A stretch of DNA of 64,000 bases. It comes from Actinocatenispora sp036503555 (lineage in GTDB: Bacteria > Actinomycetota > Actinomycetes > Mycobacteriales > Micromonosporaceae). The translations under genes were made by a program, and so were the position numbers. The stretch is taken from positions 1 through 64,000 of the forward strand of contig DASXWQ010000094.1 in assembly GCA_036503555.1 (NCBI GenBank). The letters run 5' to 3'. Under the pieces are notes generated by a model. It did no database searches and was not told the DNA's origin. It saw only the letters and a program-made list of their open reading frames with translations. Below, piece by piece: positions 1 through 8,804 of the stretch. Numbering within the stretch: position 1 is the first letter of the stretch; every line of letters starts with the position of its first letter.

Positions 1-94
1 CTCGTACGTCCTCGTCGCATCAGCGCCTCCCCTGGTCCGCTCCGGGTTAACACGGAACGGACCGGTCGGAAGGTTGCGACGAAGGTGGGGAAAA

Positions 95-925
95 TCAGCC
101 GAGGGCGTCACGCAGCCGGGCCAGCGACCGCGCGAGCAGCCGCGACACGTGCATCTGCGAGATGCCGACCCGCTCGGCGATCTGCGACTGCGTCATGTTG
201 CCGAAGAACCGCAGCACCACTATGGTGCGTTCGCGTTCCGGCAGCTTCGCCAGCAGCGGGCGCAGCGACTCCCGGTCCTCGACCGTGCCCATCGCCGGGT
301 CCTCGGCGCCGAGGAGGTCCTGCACCTCGGTCACCATCTCGTCGCCGGAGCCGACCGGCGCGGACAGCGACACCGCCGCGTACGCGTTGCCCGAGTCGAG
401 GCCCTCGACGACCTCGTCCTCGCTGACGCCGAGGTGTTCGGCCAGGTCGGCGACCGTCGGCGAGCGGCCGAGCTGCTGGGTGAGCGTGCCCGTCGCGTTG
501 CCGATCGCGAGCTTCAGCTCCTGCAACCGGCGCGGCACGCGTACGGTCCAGCCCTTGTCGCGGAAGTGCCGCTTCACCTCGCCGACGATCGTGGGTACGG
601 CGTAGCTGGTGAACTCGACACCGCGGTCCGGGTCGTACCCGTCGACGGCCTTGATGAGGCCGATCGTGGCGACCTGTACCAGGTCGTCCCGGGCCTCACC
701 GCGGTCCCGGAAACGCCGGGCGAGGTGTTCGGCGAGCGGCAGGTACCACTCGATGGTGCGGTCCCGCAGGCGCGGGCGGTCGACGTGCCCCTCGGGCAGG
801 TCGCACAGCCGGGTCAGCAGCATCCGGCCGACCTCGTCGCGTCGGCGTTCGGTGCTGCGCTGGCTGGGTGCATGCTGGCGGACGCCCGCAACGGGCGCGT
901 GGGTGGATACGGCAGAGGCGGTCAT
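95..925 (-). CDS. RNA polymerase sigma factor, SigB/SigF/SigG subfamily
   Basis: This 276-residue alternative sigma factor directs RNA polymerase to stress- or development-type promoters. Region 2 lies near residues 80-110 (DDLVQVATIGLIKAVDGYD, then FTSYAVPTIVGE), and region 4 is an intact HTH near the C terminus (MTQSQIAERVGISQMHVSR). Region 1.1 is absent, as usual for this subfamily. I chose the ATG at 925 because GAGGGAG lies about 8 nt upstream; an in-frame GTG at 949 has no comparable site. No anti-sigma gene is adjacent. A STAS anti-anti-sigma protein is encoded 7 kb away, but a link between them is only an inference. The family assignment is secure; the exact paralogue is not. Confidence 0.93.
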   Translation of the reverse strand: MTASAVSTHAPVAGVRQHAPSQRSTERRRDEVGRMLLTRLCDLPEGHVDRPRLRDRTIEWYLPLAEHLARRFRDRGEARDDLVQVATIGLIKAVDGYDPDRGVEFTSYAVPTIVGEVKRHFRDKGWTVRVPRRLQELKLAIGNATGTLTQQLGRSPTVADLAEHLGVSEDEVVEGLDSGNAYAAVSLSAPVGSGDEMVTEVQDLLGAEDPAMGTVEDRESLRPLLAKLPERERTIVVLRFFGNMTQSQIAERVGISQMHVSRLLARSLARLRDALG

Positions 926-1434
926 GGAAAGGACTCCCTCGGACACCACGGTCGGCGGCGAACCATCCGGCTGAGCCGGACGGTGGGATCACCGACCAGG
1001 AAGACATCGAGGCGCCCGTTGCTTGAGCACCTGACACGGGCAACGTTGCAGGTCACGGGAACGTGAGCTGTCACGTCCGCGACCGAAAACGGCCCTGCGC
1101 AACCGGATCCCACCGGCAGTTGTCTCTACCGATGCCTCAACGGCTGACGGCCCATACGTTACACGCCGAGCGGCGAGGGTCAAGTTTCAAGATCCACACC
1201 CCGTCGTACGACCCAGGTCGGACGGACGGCGCGACTTCCCGGTACCGCGTGGTCCGTGGGGCCTACCGGAAGTGCCGACCTGAGGCAGACGAGAGAACGC
1301 GGAACCGGTCATACGGTGAGCCACATCCGTGCACGTCCCACTGCTCGCAGGGAGAACAGGATGTCGCCACGACCGCCGACGGCCGTCGAGATCGTCTCTC
1401 CCCCAACGGATTCGCACCGACGGGTGGTACCGCA
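926..1434. other. Intergenic region between divergent sigma-factor and permease genes
   Basis: This 509-nt stretch holds the promoters of both flanking genes. Near 964-984 there is an imperfect inverted repeat (CCATCCGGCT, one base, AGCCGGACGG) about 40 nt upstream of the sigma-factor start. It could be an operator or a leader hairpin. I see no convincing consensus promoter and no RNA gene. A short reading frame with a good ribosome binding site lies at its right end and is listed separately. Confidence 0.5.
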
Positions 1435-1441
1435 GTGCTGA
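1361..1441 (+). CDS. Possible 26-residue leader peptide overlapping the permease start
   Basis: An ATG at 1361 follows a strong AGGGAG ribosome binding site at about 8 nt. The frame runs 26 codons and stops with TGA at 1439-1441, overlapping the proposed GTG start of the permease at 1435 and ending 2 nt before another in-frame GTG at 1444. This is the geometry of translational coupling, and the permease has no good site of its own. The peptide has no recognised domain and may not be made. Confidence 0.25.
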   Translation: MSPRPPTAVEIVSPPTDSHRRVVPQC

Positions 1442-3942
1442 GGGTGACGCTCGCCGGGCTGCGCGCGCACCGGCTTCGCCTGCTGCTGACCGCGCTGGCG
1501 ATCGTGCTGGGCACCGGTTTCGTCGCCGGCACGATGACGTACGGGGACACCGCGAAGGCCGCGCTGTTCGACGAGTTCGCCGGGTCGGCGCGCGGCGTCG
1601 ACGTGGCGGTTCGCACGAGCGGTGACCACCGGGTGCCGGCCGCGGCACTGTCCACAGTGGAGTCGGTACCGGGCGTGCGGTACGCGGACGCGCGGATGTC
1701 CGGTACCGTACCGATGCTCGACCGGCACGGCCGGCTGATCAGCAACTTCGGCGTACCGGGGCGCGGCGTCGACGTGACCCCGCACGCCGACCTCCGGCCG
1801 TACGCGGTGCGGACGGGGCGGCTGCCGCGCACCGGCGGCGAGGCCGCGCTCGACGTGCGTACCGCCGCGCACGAGCACTACCGGGCCGGCGACACCGTCA
1901 CGGTGCTCGACCGCCGGCAGCGCCGCCACACCCTGCGCCTCACCGGTACGGTCGAGCTGGCCACCGGCGCCGGCAACACCGAACTGTCCACAGTGGTCAC
2001 CACCGCCGCCACGCTGGCCTGCCTCACCGGCACCACCGGGTACGAGTCGGTAGTGGCCGCGGCCGACCCGGGTGTCGGCGAGGCCGCGCTGACCGCCCGG
2101 GTCCGCGCGGCGGTGCGCGGCCCGCACCTGAGTGTCACGTCGGGCACGGCGCTGCGTACCGAGCTGGCGGACGCGGCGATCTCGCAGGTGCAGATCTTCC
2201 TCACCGGCATCCTGCTGTTCGGCGTGATCGCGCTGGTGGTGTCGGCGTTCGTCATCCACAACACGTTCACGATCCTGCTGGCCCAACGGCAACGGGAACT
2301 TGCCTTGCTGCGCCTGGTCGGCGCGTCCCGCCGGCAGGTCTTCACCTCGGTACTCGGCGAGTCGGCGGTGCTCGGCCTCGTCGCGTCCGCGGCGGGGATC
2401 GGTCTCGGCCTGGCCCTCGCGTACGGGATGGGGGCGGGGATGCGGGCGCTGGGCCTGGCGCTGCCGGCGCACGCGCTGGTGGTGACGCCGACGACCGTCC
2501 TCATCGGACTGTCCGTCGGTGTCGTCGTGACGGTCGGTTCGGCGCTGGTGCCGGCGGCCGGCGCCACCCGCGTCGCGCCGATGGCCGCGCTGCGCGCGCC
2601 GGACGGTACGCCGAGCCGGCGGCGGGTGCTGCTGCGCGTGTCGACCGCCGTCCTGCTCGGGCTCGTCGGCGGGGCGCTGACGGCGCTGGGCGTCACCCAC
2701 CGGCCTGCGCCGGGCCAGGAGAACACCACCGGCCTGCTGCTCGTCGTGGCCGGCGGCATGATCGTCTTCCTCGGGCTGGTCGTTCTCGCTCCGCTGTACA
2801 TCGGTCGGCTCACCGCGTGGGTCGGGTGGCTGCCGGGCCGGCTGTTCGGCGTACCGGCGCGGCTGGCCACGGCGAACGCCCGCCGCAACCCGGCCCGGGT
2901 CGCCGCCACGACGACCGCGCTGATGATCGGCGTCGCGCTGATGACGATCTTCAGCGTCATGCTCGCCACGGTGCACGCGGCGTCCGACGCCCAGCTCGAC
3001 GAGAGCTACCCCGCCGACTACGTACTCACCGGGACGGCCACCGGGCACACCACCCCCGGCGTACCCGCGGGTGCGGTCGCGGCGGTCCGGGGCCGCGCGG
3101 AGGTCGCCGAGGTCGCCGTGCACCACGCCCAGCACGACATGCTCGACGGGCGACCGACGATGATCGCCGCGTTCGAACCGGGCAGCGGCCTGACACCCAC
3201 GATCGCCGAAGGCTCGCTCACCCCGTTTCCGGCGCACACCGTCGCGCTGAGCCAGCCGATGGCGCAGGCCCTGCACCGAGGTGTCGGCGACACCGTCACC
3301 ATCCACAGTGGACGGTACCGGGTGGTCGCCGTCTACCACGGCACCATCATCGGCAACGCGCTGCTGCCGTGGCCGGACTTCCGCGCGGCGTACGGAACGA
3401 CGCCGGCCGACACGCTTCTCGTCCGCGCCGCACCGGGGGTGTCGCCCGCCGCGTCCCGCGCGGCGCTCGACACCGCGCTGCGGGCGTACCCGCTCGTGCA
3501 GGTGTCGTCGTTGGCCGAGACGCGCAAGAAGCTCAGCAGCTCGCTCGACGCGCTGCTCGGCATCTTCGCCGCGCTGCTCGGCATCTCCATCCTCATCGCG
3601 CTGTTCGGGATCGCGAACACGCTGTCGCTGTCGGTCTTCGAACGCACCCGCGAATCGGCGCTGCTGCGCGCCCTCGGCCTCACCCGCGGCCAGTTGCGCG
3701 CCACGCTGCTCGTCGAGGCGTTGCTGATCGCGGTGGTGGGCGCGGTCGTCGGGCTCGCGTTCGGCACCGCGTACGGTGCCTTCGCCACGCGCGCCGCGCT
3801 CACCGACGCCACCCTGCACGTACCGGTCGGGCAGCTGTTGCTCTACCTCGGCCTCGCCGCCCTCACCGGTACGCTCGCCGCGCTCCTGCCGTCACAGCAG
3901 GCCGCCCGTACCCCACCGAGCCAGGCGCTCGCCGACACGTGA
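1435..3942 (+). CDS. FtsX/MacB-type ABC transporter permease, two-domain
   Basis: This is an integral membrane permease of the FtsX/MacB type, about 835 residues. The N-terminal segment (AHRLRLLLTALAIVLGTGF) is the first membrane helix, followed by a large MacB periplasmic-like domain. Two FtsX repeats follow: one near residues 240-360, a second MacB/FtsX unit after about residue 480 (ATANARRNPARVAATTTAL), and a C-terminal three-helix bundle. Typical partners are LolD-like ATPases exporting peptides, lipids or drugs, but no ATPase gene adjoins it. The start is uncertain: GTG 1435 or GTG 1444, both overlapping or abutting a small upstream frame. Substrate unknown. Confidence 0.88.
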   Translation: MLRVTLAGLRAHRLRLLLTALAIVLGTGFVAGTMTYGDTAKAALFDEFAGSARGVDVAVRTSGDHRVPAAALSTVESVPGVRYADARMSGTVPMLDRHGRLISNFGVPGRGVDVTPHADLRPYAVRTGRLPRTGGEAALDVRTAAHEHYRAGDTVTVLDRRQRRHTLRLTGTVELATGAGNTELSTVVTTAATLACLTGTTGYESVVAAADPGVGEAALTARVRAAVRGPHLSVTSGTALRTELADAAISQVQIFLTGILLFGVIALVVSAFVIHNTFTILLAQRQRELALLRLVGASRRQVFTSVLGESAVLGLVASAAGIGLGLALAYGMGAGMRALGLALPAHALVVTPTTVLIGLSVGVVVTVGSALVPAAGATRVAPMAALRAPDGTPSRRRVLLRVSTAVLLGLVGGALTALGVTHRPAPGQENTTGLLLVVAGGMIVFLGLVVLAPLYIGRLTAWVGWLPGRLFGVPARLATANARRNPARVAATTTALMIGVALMTIFSVMLATVHAASDAQLDESYPADYVLTGTATGHTTPGVPAGAVAAVRGRAEVAEVAVHHAQHDMLDGRPTMIAAFEPGSGLTPTIAEGSLTPFPAHTVALSQPMAQALHRGVGDTVTIHSGRYRVVAVYHGTIIGNALLPWPDFRAAYGTTPADTLLVRAAPGVSPAASRAALDTALRAYPLVQVSSLAETRKKLSSSLDALLGIFAALLGISILIALFGIANTLSLSVFERTRESALLRALGLTRGQLRATLLVEALLIAVVGAVVGLAFGTAYGAFATRAALTDATLHVPVGQLLLYLGLAALTGTLAALLPSQQAARTPPSQALADT

Positions 3943-3987
3943 CGTGCGGCCGGGCTCGGCGGGGTACGGGCGGGTTGTGCCGCCAGC

Positions 3988-4134
3988 TCACGTGAAGATG
4001 CTGACGCCGCCGGGTCCGACCAGCAGGCCGACCACGATCAGCACGATGCCCCAGAGGATGCGGCGCCGCAGCAGCGACACGACGCCGGCCACGACCAGTA
4101 CGACGGCGAGAATCCACAACAGGAAAGTCAACAT
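3988..4134 (-). CDS. GPGG-motif small membrane protein, 48 residues
   Basis: This tiny frame begins with ATG and encodes 48 residues with two hydrophobic stretches (LLWILAVVLVVAGVVSLL and WGIVLIVVGLLVG) separated by the basic turn RRR. It ends in GPGGVSIFT. The GPGG signature after the second helix matches a small actinobacterial membrane protein family named for that motif. The topology looks like a two-helix hairpin. It lies in the gap between the permease and the NHEJ genes. Function is unknown. Confidence 0.75.
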   Translation of the reverse strand: MLTFLLWILAVVLVVAGVVSLLRRRILWGIVLIVVGLLVGPGGVSIFT

Positions 4135-4172
4135 GCCTCATGGATTCCCATCGATCGCGCGAGGGAAACCTC

Positions 4173-5072
4173 TCAGTGCGGAACGGGCGGCCCCGGACGC
4201 GCCAGCGGGGCGAGCAGGTCGCCGTCGGCGTCGACGCGGGCGAGCACGTCGGCCGGGCCACCGGTGACCGGCTCACCGGACTCCACTTCCGCCCAGTGCA
4301 ACGGCATCGACACCATCGGCCGCTCGCCGGCCCGCAGCGAGTAGGGCGCCACGGTGGTCTTCGCCGCGTTGTTCTGGCTCCAGTCGATGAACACCTTGCC
4401 CGGCCGCAGCGCCTTCGCCATCCGGTCCACGATCCGGTCCGGGTGCCGCGCCGCGAGCCGCCCCGCCAACACCTTCGCGTACGCCGAGACGACGGGCGCG
4501 TCCTGCTCGCCCGACACCGGGCACAAGAGCTGCATTCCCTTGCGCCCGCTGGTCTTCGGGTATGCGTCGATGCCGTCGGCGGCCAGCTCGGCCCGCAGCT
4601 CCACCGCGACCGCGAGGCATTCGGCGAGCCCGGCCGGCGGGCCGGGATCGAGGTCGAAGACGAGCAGGTCCGGCGGCCGGGCGGCGCCGTCGCCGTCCAC
4701 CCTCCACTGTGGAACGTGCAGCTCCAGCGCGGCCAGGTTCGCCAACCACACCAACGTCGGCAGCTCCTCGACGACGACGAAGTCGACGGTGTCCCGGCTC
4801 ATCGTCGACCCCGGCACCGGCAGCCGCGCGGTACGCACCCAGCCCGGCGTGTGCGACGGCGCGTTCTTCTCGAAGAACCGCTTCGCCGCCGCACCGTCCG
4901 GGTACCGGATGGTGGTGAGCGGCCGACCGTCGAGATGCGGCAGCAGCACCGGCGCGATCCGCGTGTAGTACTCGACGACCTCGCCCTTGGTGAACTCCGG
5001 GTACATCGGTTTGTCCAGGTTGGACAGTTCCAGCTCGCGGTCGCCGACCCGCACCCTGACCTTGTCCGTCAC
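4173..5072 (-). CDS. LigD-type NHEJ polymerase/primase (stand-alone POL domain)
   Basis: This is an archaeo-eukaryotic primase-like polymerase of non-homologous end joining, 299 residues. It fills in or adds (ribo)nucleotides at broken DNA ends bridged by Ku. It matches the LigD polymerase domain over its whole length: an N-terminal NLDKPMYP segment, the metal-binding pair LVFDLDPGP (Asp140 and Asp142), and the later KVFIDWSQN motif with the third acidic residue. No ligase or phosphoesterase domain is attached. GTG 5072 is preferred because GAGGGG lies at proper spacing, 11 nt after the ligase stop. It is the second gene of the ligase-polymerase operon. Confidence 0.93.
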   Translation of the reverse strand: MTDKVRVRVGDRELELSNLDKPMYPEFTKGEVVEYYTRIAPVLLPHLDGRPLTTIRYPDGAAAKRFFEKNAPSHTPGWVRTARLPVPGSTMSRDTVDFVVVEELPTLVWLANLAALELHVPQWRVDGDGAARPPDLLVFDLDPGPPAGLAECLAVAVELRAELAADGIDAYPKTSGRKGMQLLCPVSGEQDAPVVSAYAKVLAGRLAARHPDRIVDRMAKALRPGKVFIDWSQNNAAKTTVAPYSLRAGERPMVSMPLHWAEVESGEPVTGGPADVLARVDADGDLLAPLARPGPPVPH

Positions 5073-5083
5073 GGCCACACCCC

Positions 5084-6007
5084 TCACGACTCGACGGTCT
5101 TGTCGGCCCGGATCCGGCGCAGCCGCGGGAAACGCAGCCGGCCGTCGCTCGTCCGGTTCCCGTACGCCACCTCGACGACCACCATCGGTTCCACCCACGT
5201 CGCGCCCCGCGCGTCCTGGTGCGGTACCGGCTCGGCGAACGGGGACGTGGGGCGCCGCAACGGATCCAGCAGGTCCAGCAGCTCGCGCATCTGGTGCGCC
5301 GAGATGCCGCCGCCGACCCGCCCGCGGTACGACAGGTGCCCGTGCTCGTCGTACTCACCGACCAGCAGCGCGCCCAACTCCCGCACGCCCGGCCGGTATC
5401 CGCCGACCACCAGGTCGTCGGTGGCCACCCGCTTGACCTTCACCCAGTCGGCGCTGCGCCGCCCCGACAGGTACGGCGCGTCGTCCCGCTTGGCGACCAC
5501 GCCCTCCAGGCCGTTCTCCTCGGCCGCCGCCCACGTCGCCGCCCCGTCGCCGAACACCGGCGACACCGCCCAGTGCGGCCCGTCCGGCACCAGCCGTGCC
5601 AGCTCGTCGCGCCGCTGCCGGTACGGCCGGTGGCGCAGGTCCACGCCGTCCCACCGCAGCAGGTCGAAGACCAGGTACGTGACCGGATGCCGGGCCGCCA
5701 GGTGCGCCGCCCGCCGCGCGTCGCGTACGTGCATCCGCTCGGCGAGCGCCTCGAACGACGGCGCCGTCCCGGCGACGACGGCGATCTCGCCGTCCAGCAC
5801 CGCGTCCCGCGCCAGGCCGGCCAGCCCGGCCAGCTCCGGGTACGCCACGGTGATCTCCGCGCCGCTGCGGGCGTACAGGTGGGAGGAATCGCCGGCGATC
5901 TCCCCGATCGCCCGGATTCCGTCCCATTTGAACTCGTACGACCAGCCGCTCCCGGTCGGCAGCGGCGCCGCCACCGCCAGCATCGGCCGGTACGGAGGAC
6001 CCGGCAC
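5084..6007 (-). CDS. ATP-dependent DNA ligase, LigD-like ligase domain
   Basis: This 307-residue ATP-dependent DNA ligase seals strand breaks during NHEJ. The nucleotidyltransferase motif I is FKWDG with the adenylated Lys at residue 27. Motif IV (LEGVVAK) and motif V (WVKVK) follow, then an OB-fold region ending in RRIRADK. It has only ligase and OB domains, so the 3'-phosphoesterase and polymerase modules found in fused LigD are missing here. The start is GTG 6007; an internal ATG at 5983 is possible. It is divergent from ku with about 80 nt between starts, so the three genes probably respond together. Confidence 0.93.
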   Translation of the reverse strand: MPGPPYRPMLAVAAPLPTGSGWSYEFKWDGIRAIGEIAGDSSHLYARSGAEITVAYPELAGLAGLARDAVLDGEIAVVAGTAPSFEALAERMHVRDARRAAHLAARHPVTYLVFDLLRWDGVDLRHRPYRQRRDELARLVPDGPHWAVSPVFGDGAATWAAAEENGLEGVVAKRDDAPYLSGRRSADWVKVKRVATDDLVVGGYRPGVRELGALLVGEYDEHGHLSYRGRVGGGISAHQMRELLDLLDPLRRPTSPFAEPVPHQDARGATWVEPMVVVEVAYGNRTSDGRLRFPRLRRIRADKTVES

Positions 6008-6090
6008 GCCCTCACGGTAGAGGGTTTTCCGTGCATCATGGAGAGATCGCCGGCCCTGCCAGGGCGAGCCCTACCGGGGGAGGGAGGGAC

Positions 6091-6990
6091 ATGCGAGCGA
6101 TCTGGAAGGGCGCGGTCTCGTTCGGCCTGGTCTCGATCTCGATCAAGCTGTACGCCGCGACCGAGGAAAAGACGATCCGGTTCAACCAGGTCCACGCCGC
6201 CGACGGCGGCCGGATCAAATACCAGCGCACCTGCTCGATCGACGGCGAGCAGGTCAGCTACGACCAGATCGCCAAGGGGTACGACGTCGGCGGCGGCGAG
6301 ATGGTCGTGCTCACCGACGACGACTTCGCCGACCTGCCGCTGCCCACCTCGCACGCCATCGACGTGCTGGAGTTCGTCCCGGCCGACCAGGTCGACCCGA
6401 TCCTCTACGGCAAGTCGTACTACCTGGAGCCGGACGGCGCCGCCGCCAAGCCGTACGTACTGCTGCGCGACGCGCTCGCCGACTCCGAACGGGTCGCCAT
6501 CGTCAAGATCGCCCTGCGGCAGCGCGAACAGCTCGCCACCCTGCGGGTACGCGACGACGTGCTCGTCATGCACACGATGCTCTGGCCCGACGAGGTACGC
6601 CGGCCCGAGTTCGGCTTCCTCGACGACGACGTGACCGTACGGGCGCAGGAGCTGTCCATGGCCACGTCGCTGATCGACTCCATGACGGCCGACTTCGACC
6701 CGGAGGAGTTCACCGACGACTACCGGGAGGCGCTGCAGGAGGTCATCGACGCGAAGGTCGCCGGACACGAGGTGGCGCGCGTACCGGAGGAGGAGGCCGC
6801 GCCGTCCAACACGATCGACCTGATGGCCGCGTTGCGCGCCAGCGTCGACCGGGCGAAGACCAGTCGCGGCGAGACCACCGCGAAGCCGGCGCCGAAGAAG
6901 GCCGCCAAGAAGACGGCGGAGAAGAAGGCCGCGCCGCGCAAGCGCGCCGGCAAGAAGGCCGCGTCGGCCACGAAGCGTAAGACCGCCTGA
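6091..6990 (+). CDS. ku: Ku protein, NHEJ DNA-end-binding
   Basis: Prokaryotic Ku, 299 residues, forms a homodimeric ring on double-strand ends and recruits the LigD-type ligase and polymerase. It begins MRAIWKGAVSFGLVSI, the hallmark of the family, and carries the Ku core to about residue 255. The tail is very rich in Lys and Ala (for example KPAPKKAAKKTAEKKA), a basic extension seen in many actinobacterial Ku proteins that contributes DNA affinity. The ATG at 6091 sits after GGGGGAGGGAGGGAC. It is divergent from the ligase and polymerase genes and is followed by a hairpin terminator. Confidence 0.97.
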   Translation: MRAIWKGAVSFGLVSISIKLYAATEEKTIRFNQVHAADGGRIKYQRTCSIDGEQVSYDQIAKGYDVGGGEMVVLTDDDFADLPLPTSHAIDVLEFVPADQVDPILYGKSYYLEPDGAAAKPYVLLRDALADSERVAIVKIALRQREQLATLRVRDDVLVMHTMLWPDEVRRPEFGFLDDDVTVRAQELSMATSLIDSMTADFDPEEFTDDYREALQEVIDAKVAGHEVARVPEEEAAPSNTIDLMAALRASVDRAKTSRGETTAKPAPKKAAKKTAEKKAAPRKRAGKKAASATKRKTA

Positions 6991-7000
6991 CCGACCTGAG

Positions 7001-7018
7001 CCGTCCCCCTGGGGACGG
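7001..7018 (+). terminator. Hairpin terminator after ku
   Basis: A perfect 8-bp stem (CCGTCCCC, loop CT, GGGGACGG) starts 10 nt after the ku stop and is followed by TT. No long T run is present, as usual in high-GC actinobacteria. Confidence 0.7.
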
Positions 7019-7154
7019 TTCATGCCGATATGCCAGTGCTCCCGTCCCGATCGGGCTAGCTTGAGCTCAAGGGACATATCGACGCGCGGTAACCGTCGCC
7101 AGGGGAAGCCGCCACACGGGCGGCGGCGACTGCCGCCATCCGAGAGGGGGCCCA

Positions 7155-8063
7155 TTGACACCGGTATTGGCGGTCGACGTCGGCAGCTCGATCACGAGCA
7201 TGCTCACCACGGTCGCGAACTTCATTCCGAAACTGCTGCTGTTCGCCGTCATCCTGCTGATCGGCTGGATCGTCGCGAAGGTGCTGCGCAACCTCCTCGG
7301 CCGGCTGCTCGCCCGGGTCGGCCTGGACCGCGTCGCCGATCGCGGCGGCATCAACCGGTACCTCGGCAAGTACACCGCCAGCACCGCGGTGGCCCTGCTG
7401 GTGTACTACGCCGTCCTGCTGTTCGCGTTGCAGCTCGGCTTCGGGGTGTTCGGCCCCAACCCGGTCAGCACCATGATCAACGGCATCGTGAACTTCCTGC
7501 CGAAGGCGTTCGTGGCGATCGTCATCGTGATCGTCGCCGCCGCGGTCGCCCGCGTCGTCAAGGACATCATCGTCAACGCCCTCGGCTCCCTGTCGTACGG
7601 CAAGGCGCTGGGCACGGTGGCGCAGGTGTTCATCATCGCGATGGGCGCGATCGCGGCGCTCAACCAGATCGGCGTCGCGACGTCCGTCACCGAACCGGTC
7701 CTCATCGCCGCGCTGGCGATCGTCGTCGGCGTCGCCGTCGTCGGCGTCGGCGGCGGGCTCATCGGCCCGATGCGGAACCGCTGGGAGCGGATCCTCAACC
7801 GGGCCGAGGACGAGGTCGGCACGATGCGCGACGCGCGCAGCCAGTCCGCGCAGCACGACGTACAGCGCGAACCGGCCCGGCCCGGCGTCACCGGCGGCCA
7901 GCCGCAGCACGCCGCCACCACGCCCGGCGGACCGACCGGTGCCACGCAGCCCGGCATGGGCGGCCAGCCGATGGGCGGCGGACAACCCGGCACCGGCGGC
8001 GCACCCGGTACGCAGGGCATGCCGCCCACCGACCCGGGGTACGGGCAGCCACCGCACCAGTGA
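7155..8063 (+). CDS. Mechanosensitive-channel-like membrane protein (conserved TM helix repeats)
   Basis: This 302-residue protein has paired hydrophobic helices in repeated units: FIPKLLLFAVILLIGWIV near residue 25, FLPKAFVAIVIVIVAAAV near 115, and further helices to about residue 210. This pattern matches the conserved TM-helix family related to MscS-type channels, although the MscS beta domain is not evident. The C-terminal 90 residues are a Gly/Pro/Gln-rich, low-complexity cytoplasmic tail. The start is a rare TTG at 7155, supported by GAGAGGGGG 6-7 nt upstream. It stands alone between two terminators. Confidence 0.8.
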   Translation: MTPVLAVDVGSSITSMLTTVANFIPKLLLFAVILLIGWIVAKVLRNLLGRLLARVGLDRVADRGGINRYLGKYTASTAVALLVYYAVLLFALQLGFGVFGPNPVSTMINGIVNFLPKAFVAIVIVIVAAAVARVVKDIIVNALGSLSYGKALGTVAQVFIIAMGAIAALNQIGVATSVTEPVLIAALAIVVGVAVVGVGGGLIGPMRNRWERILNRAEDEVGTMRDARSQSAQHDVQREPARPGVTGGQPQHAATTPGGPTGATQPGMGGQPMGGGQPGTGGAPGTQGMPPTDPGYGQPPHQ

Positions 8064-8078
8064 CCGACGCGAGGAAGG

Positions 8079-8116
8079 CGACGGCGGCCGGGGGACACGT
8101 CCCCCGGCCGCCGTCG
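8079..8116 (+). terminator. Strong hairpin terminator
   Basis: A perfect 18-bp stem with a 2-nt loop (left arm 8079-8096, right arm 8099-8116) lies 16 nt after the stop of the channel-like gene. Confidence 0.85.
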
Positions 8117-8234
8117 TGTCCGGCTTCGACCCGTACCGTGTCCGCCGTCATGACCTGCGAGAAAGGTCACGAACTCGGCGCCCTGGCCGTACCAACCCGG
8201 GCGCGTCGGCCCCGCGCGGGTTAGGCTGACCGAC

Positions 8235-8552
8235 GTGCGACCGGACCTGGACATCTCGGTGCGCCACGAGCCGGAAGAGACCGTGGTGGCGCTTGCCGGC
8301 GAGATCGACATCCACACCGTGTCGCGTCTCGTCTCGACCGTCGAGGAGAGCCTCGAACGGCACAGCCCCGCCCGCCTGCTGCTCGACCTGGGCCAGGTCA
8401 CCTTCTGCGACTCGCAGGGCCTCGGCACCCTCGTCGTCCTCAACCGGACCGCGACCCGCGCCCGCAGCTCGCTGGTCCTGACCAACGTCGGCGCGTTCCT
8501 GACCCGCCTGCTGGAGGTCACGGGGCTGCGGCACGCGTTCACGATTCGCTGA
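8235..8552 (+). CDS. STAS-domain anti-sigma factor antagonist
   Basis: This 105-residue single-domain protein matches anti-anti-sigma factors of the SpoIIAA/RsbV type. The phosphorylatable Ser lies in FCDSQGLG (Ser60), with the typical preceding beta strand RLLLDLGQV. Such proteins release a sigma factor from its anti-sigma kinase when unphosphorylated. The start is GTG 8235. No anti-sigma kinase or sigma gene is adjacent, so its partner cannot be named. The sigma factor at the left edge of the window is one candidate by inference only. Confidence 0.9.
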   Translation: MRPDLDISVRHEPEETVVALAGEIDIHTVSRLVSTVEESLERHSPARLLLDLGQVTFCDSQGLGTLVVLNRTATRARSSLVLTNVGAFLTRLLEVTGLRHAFTIR

Positions 8553-8612
8553 TCCTCGCGGGAGGAGTGTGCTCGCGGAGTGCGCTCGCCTTGGGCGCGG
8601 ATCACATGCTTT

Positions 8613-8668
8613 CTGGGGGCGCTGCCCCCAGACCCCGCGCCGGAGGGGCTTCGCCCCCCGGCACCCCC
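8613..8668. repeat. Dispersed GC-rich hairpin repeat, copy 1
   Basis: This intergenic element contains the hairpin CTGGGGGC-gct-GCCCCCAG and then a GGGGCTTCGCCCC hairpin. A 44-nt core (8624-8667) recurs identically at 57411-57454. Elements of this look are common between genes in actinomycetes; their role is unclear. The rest of 8553-8804 holds no gene that I can support. Confidence 0.7.
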
Positions 8669-8804
8669 TGCACTCCCCCGGGTCGCCGCTGCTGACCCGC
8701 TCACCGGTCCGTCCTGACCCGCTGACCGTTCGCTGCCGTCGCCGTTTGCTGTGCCGTGCGCTGCCCGACCGCTCGGTACGGGTGGGGCCGGTAGCGTGGC
8801 GGGC

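Noticed and set aside
1309..3819. Very long open frame on the minus strand opposite the permease gene
   Set aside because: Its translation is Arg/Gly/Gln/His-rich with no domain; it is the GC-driven shadow of the permease, which has clear membrane helices.
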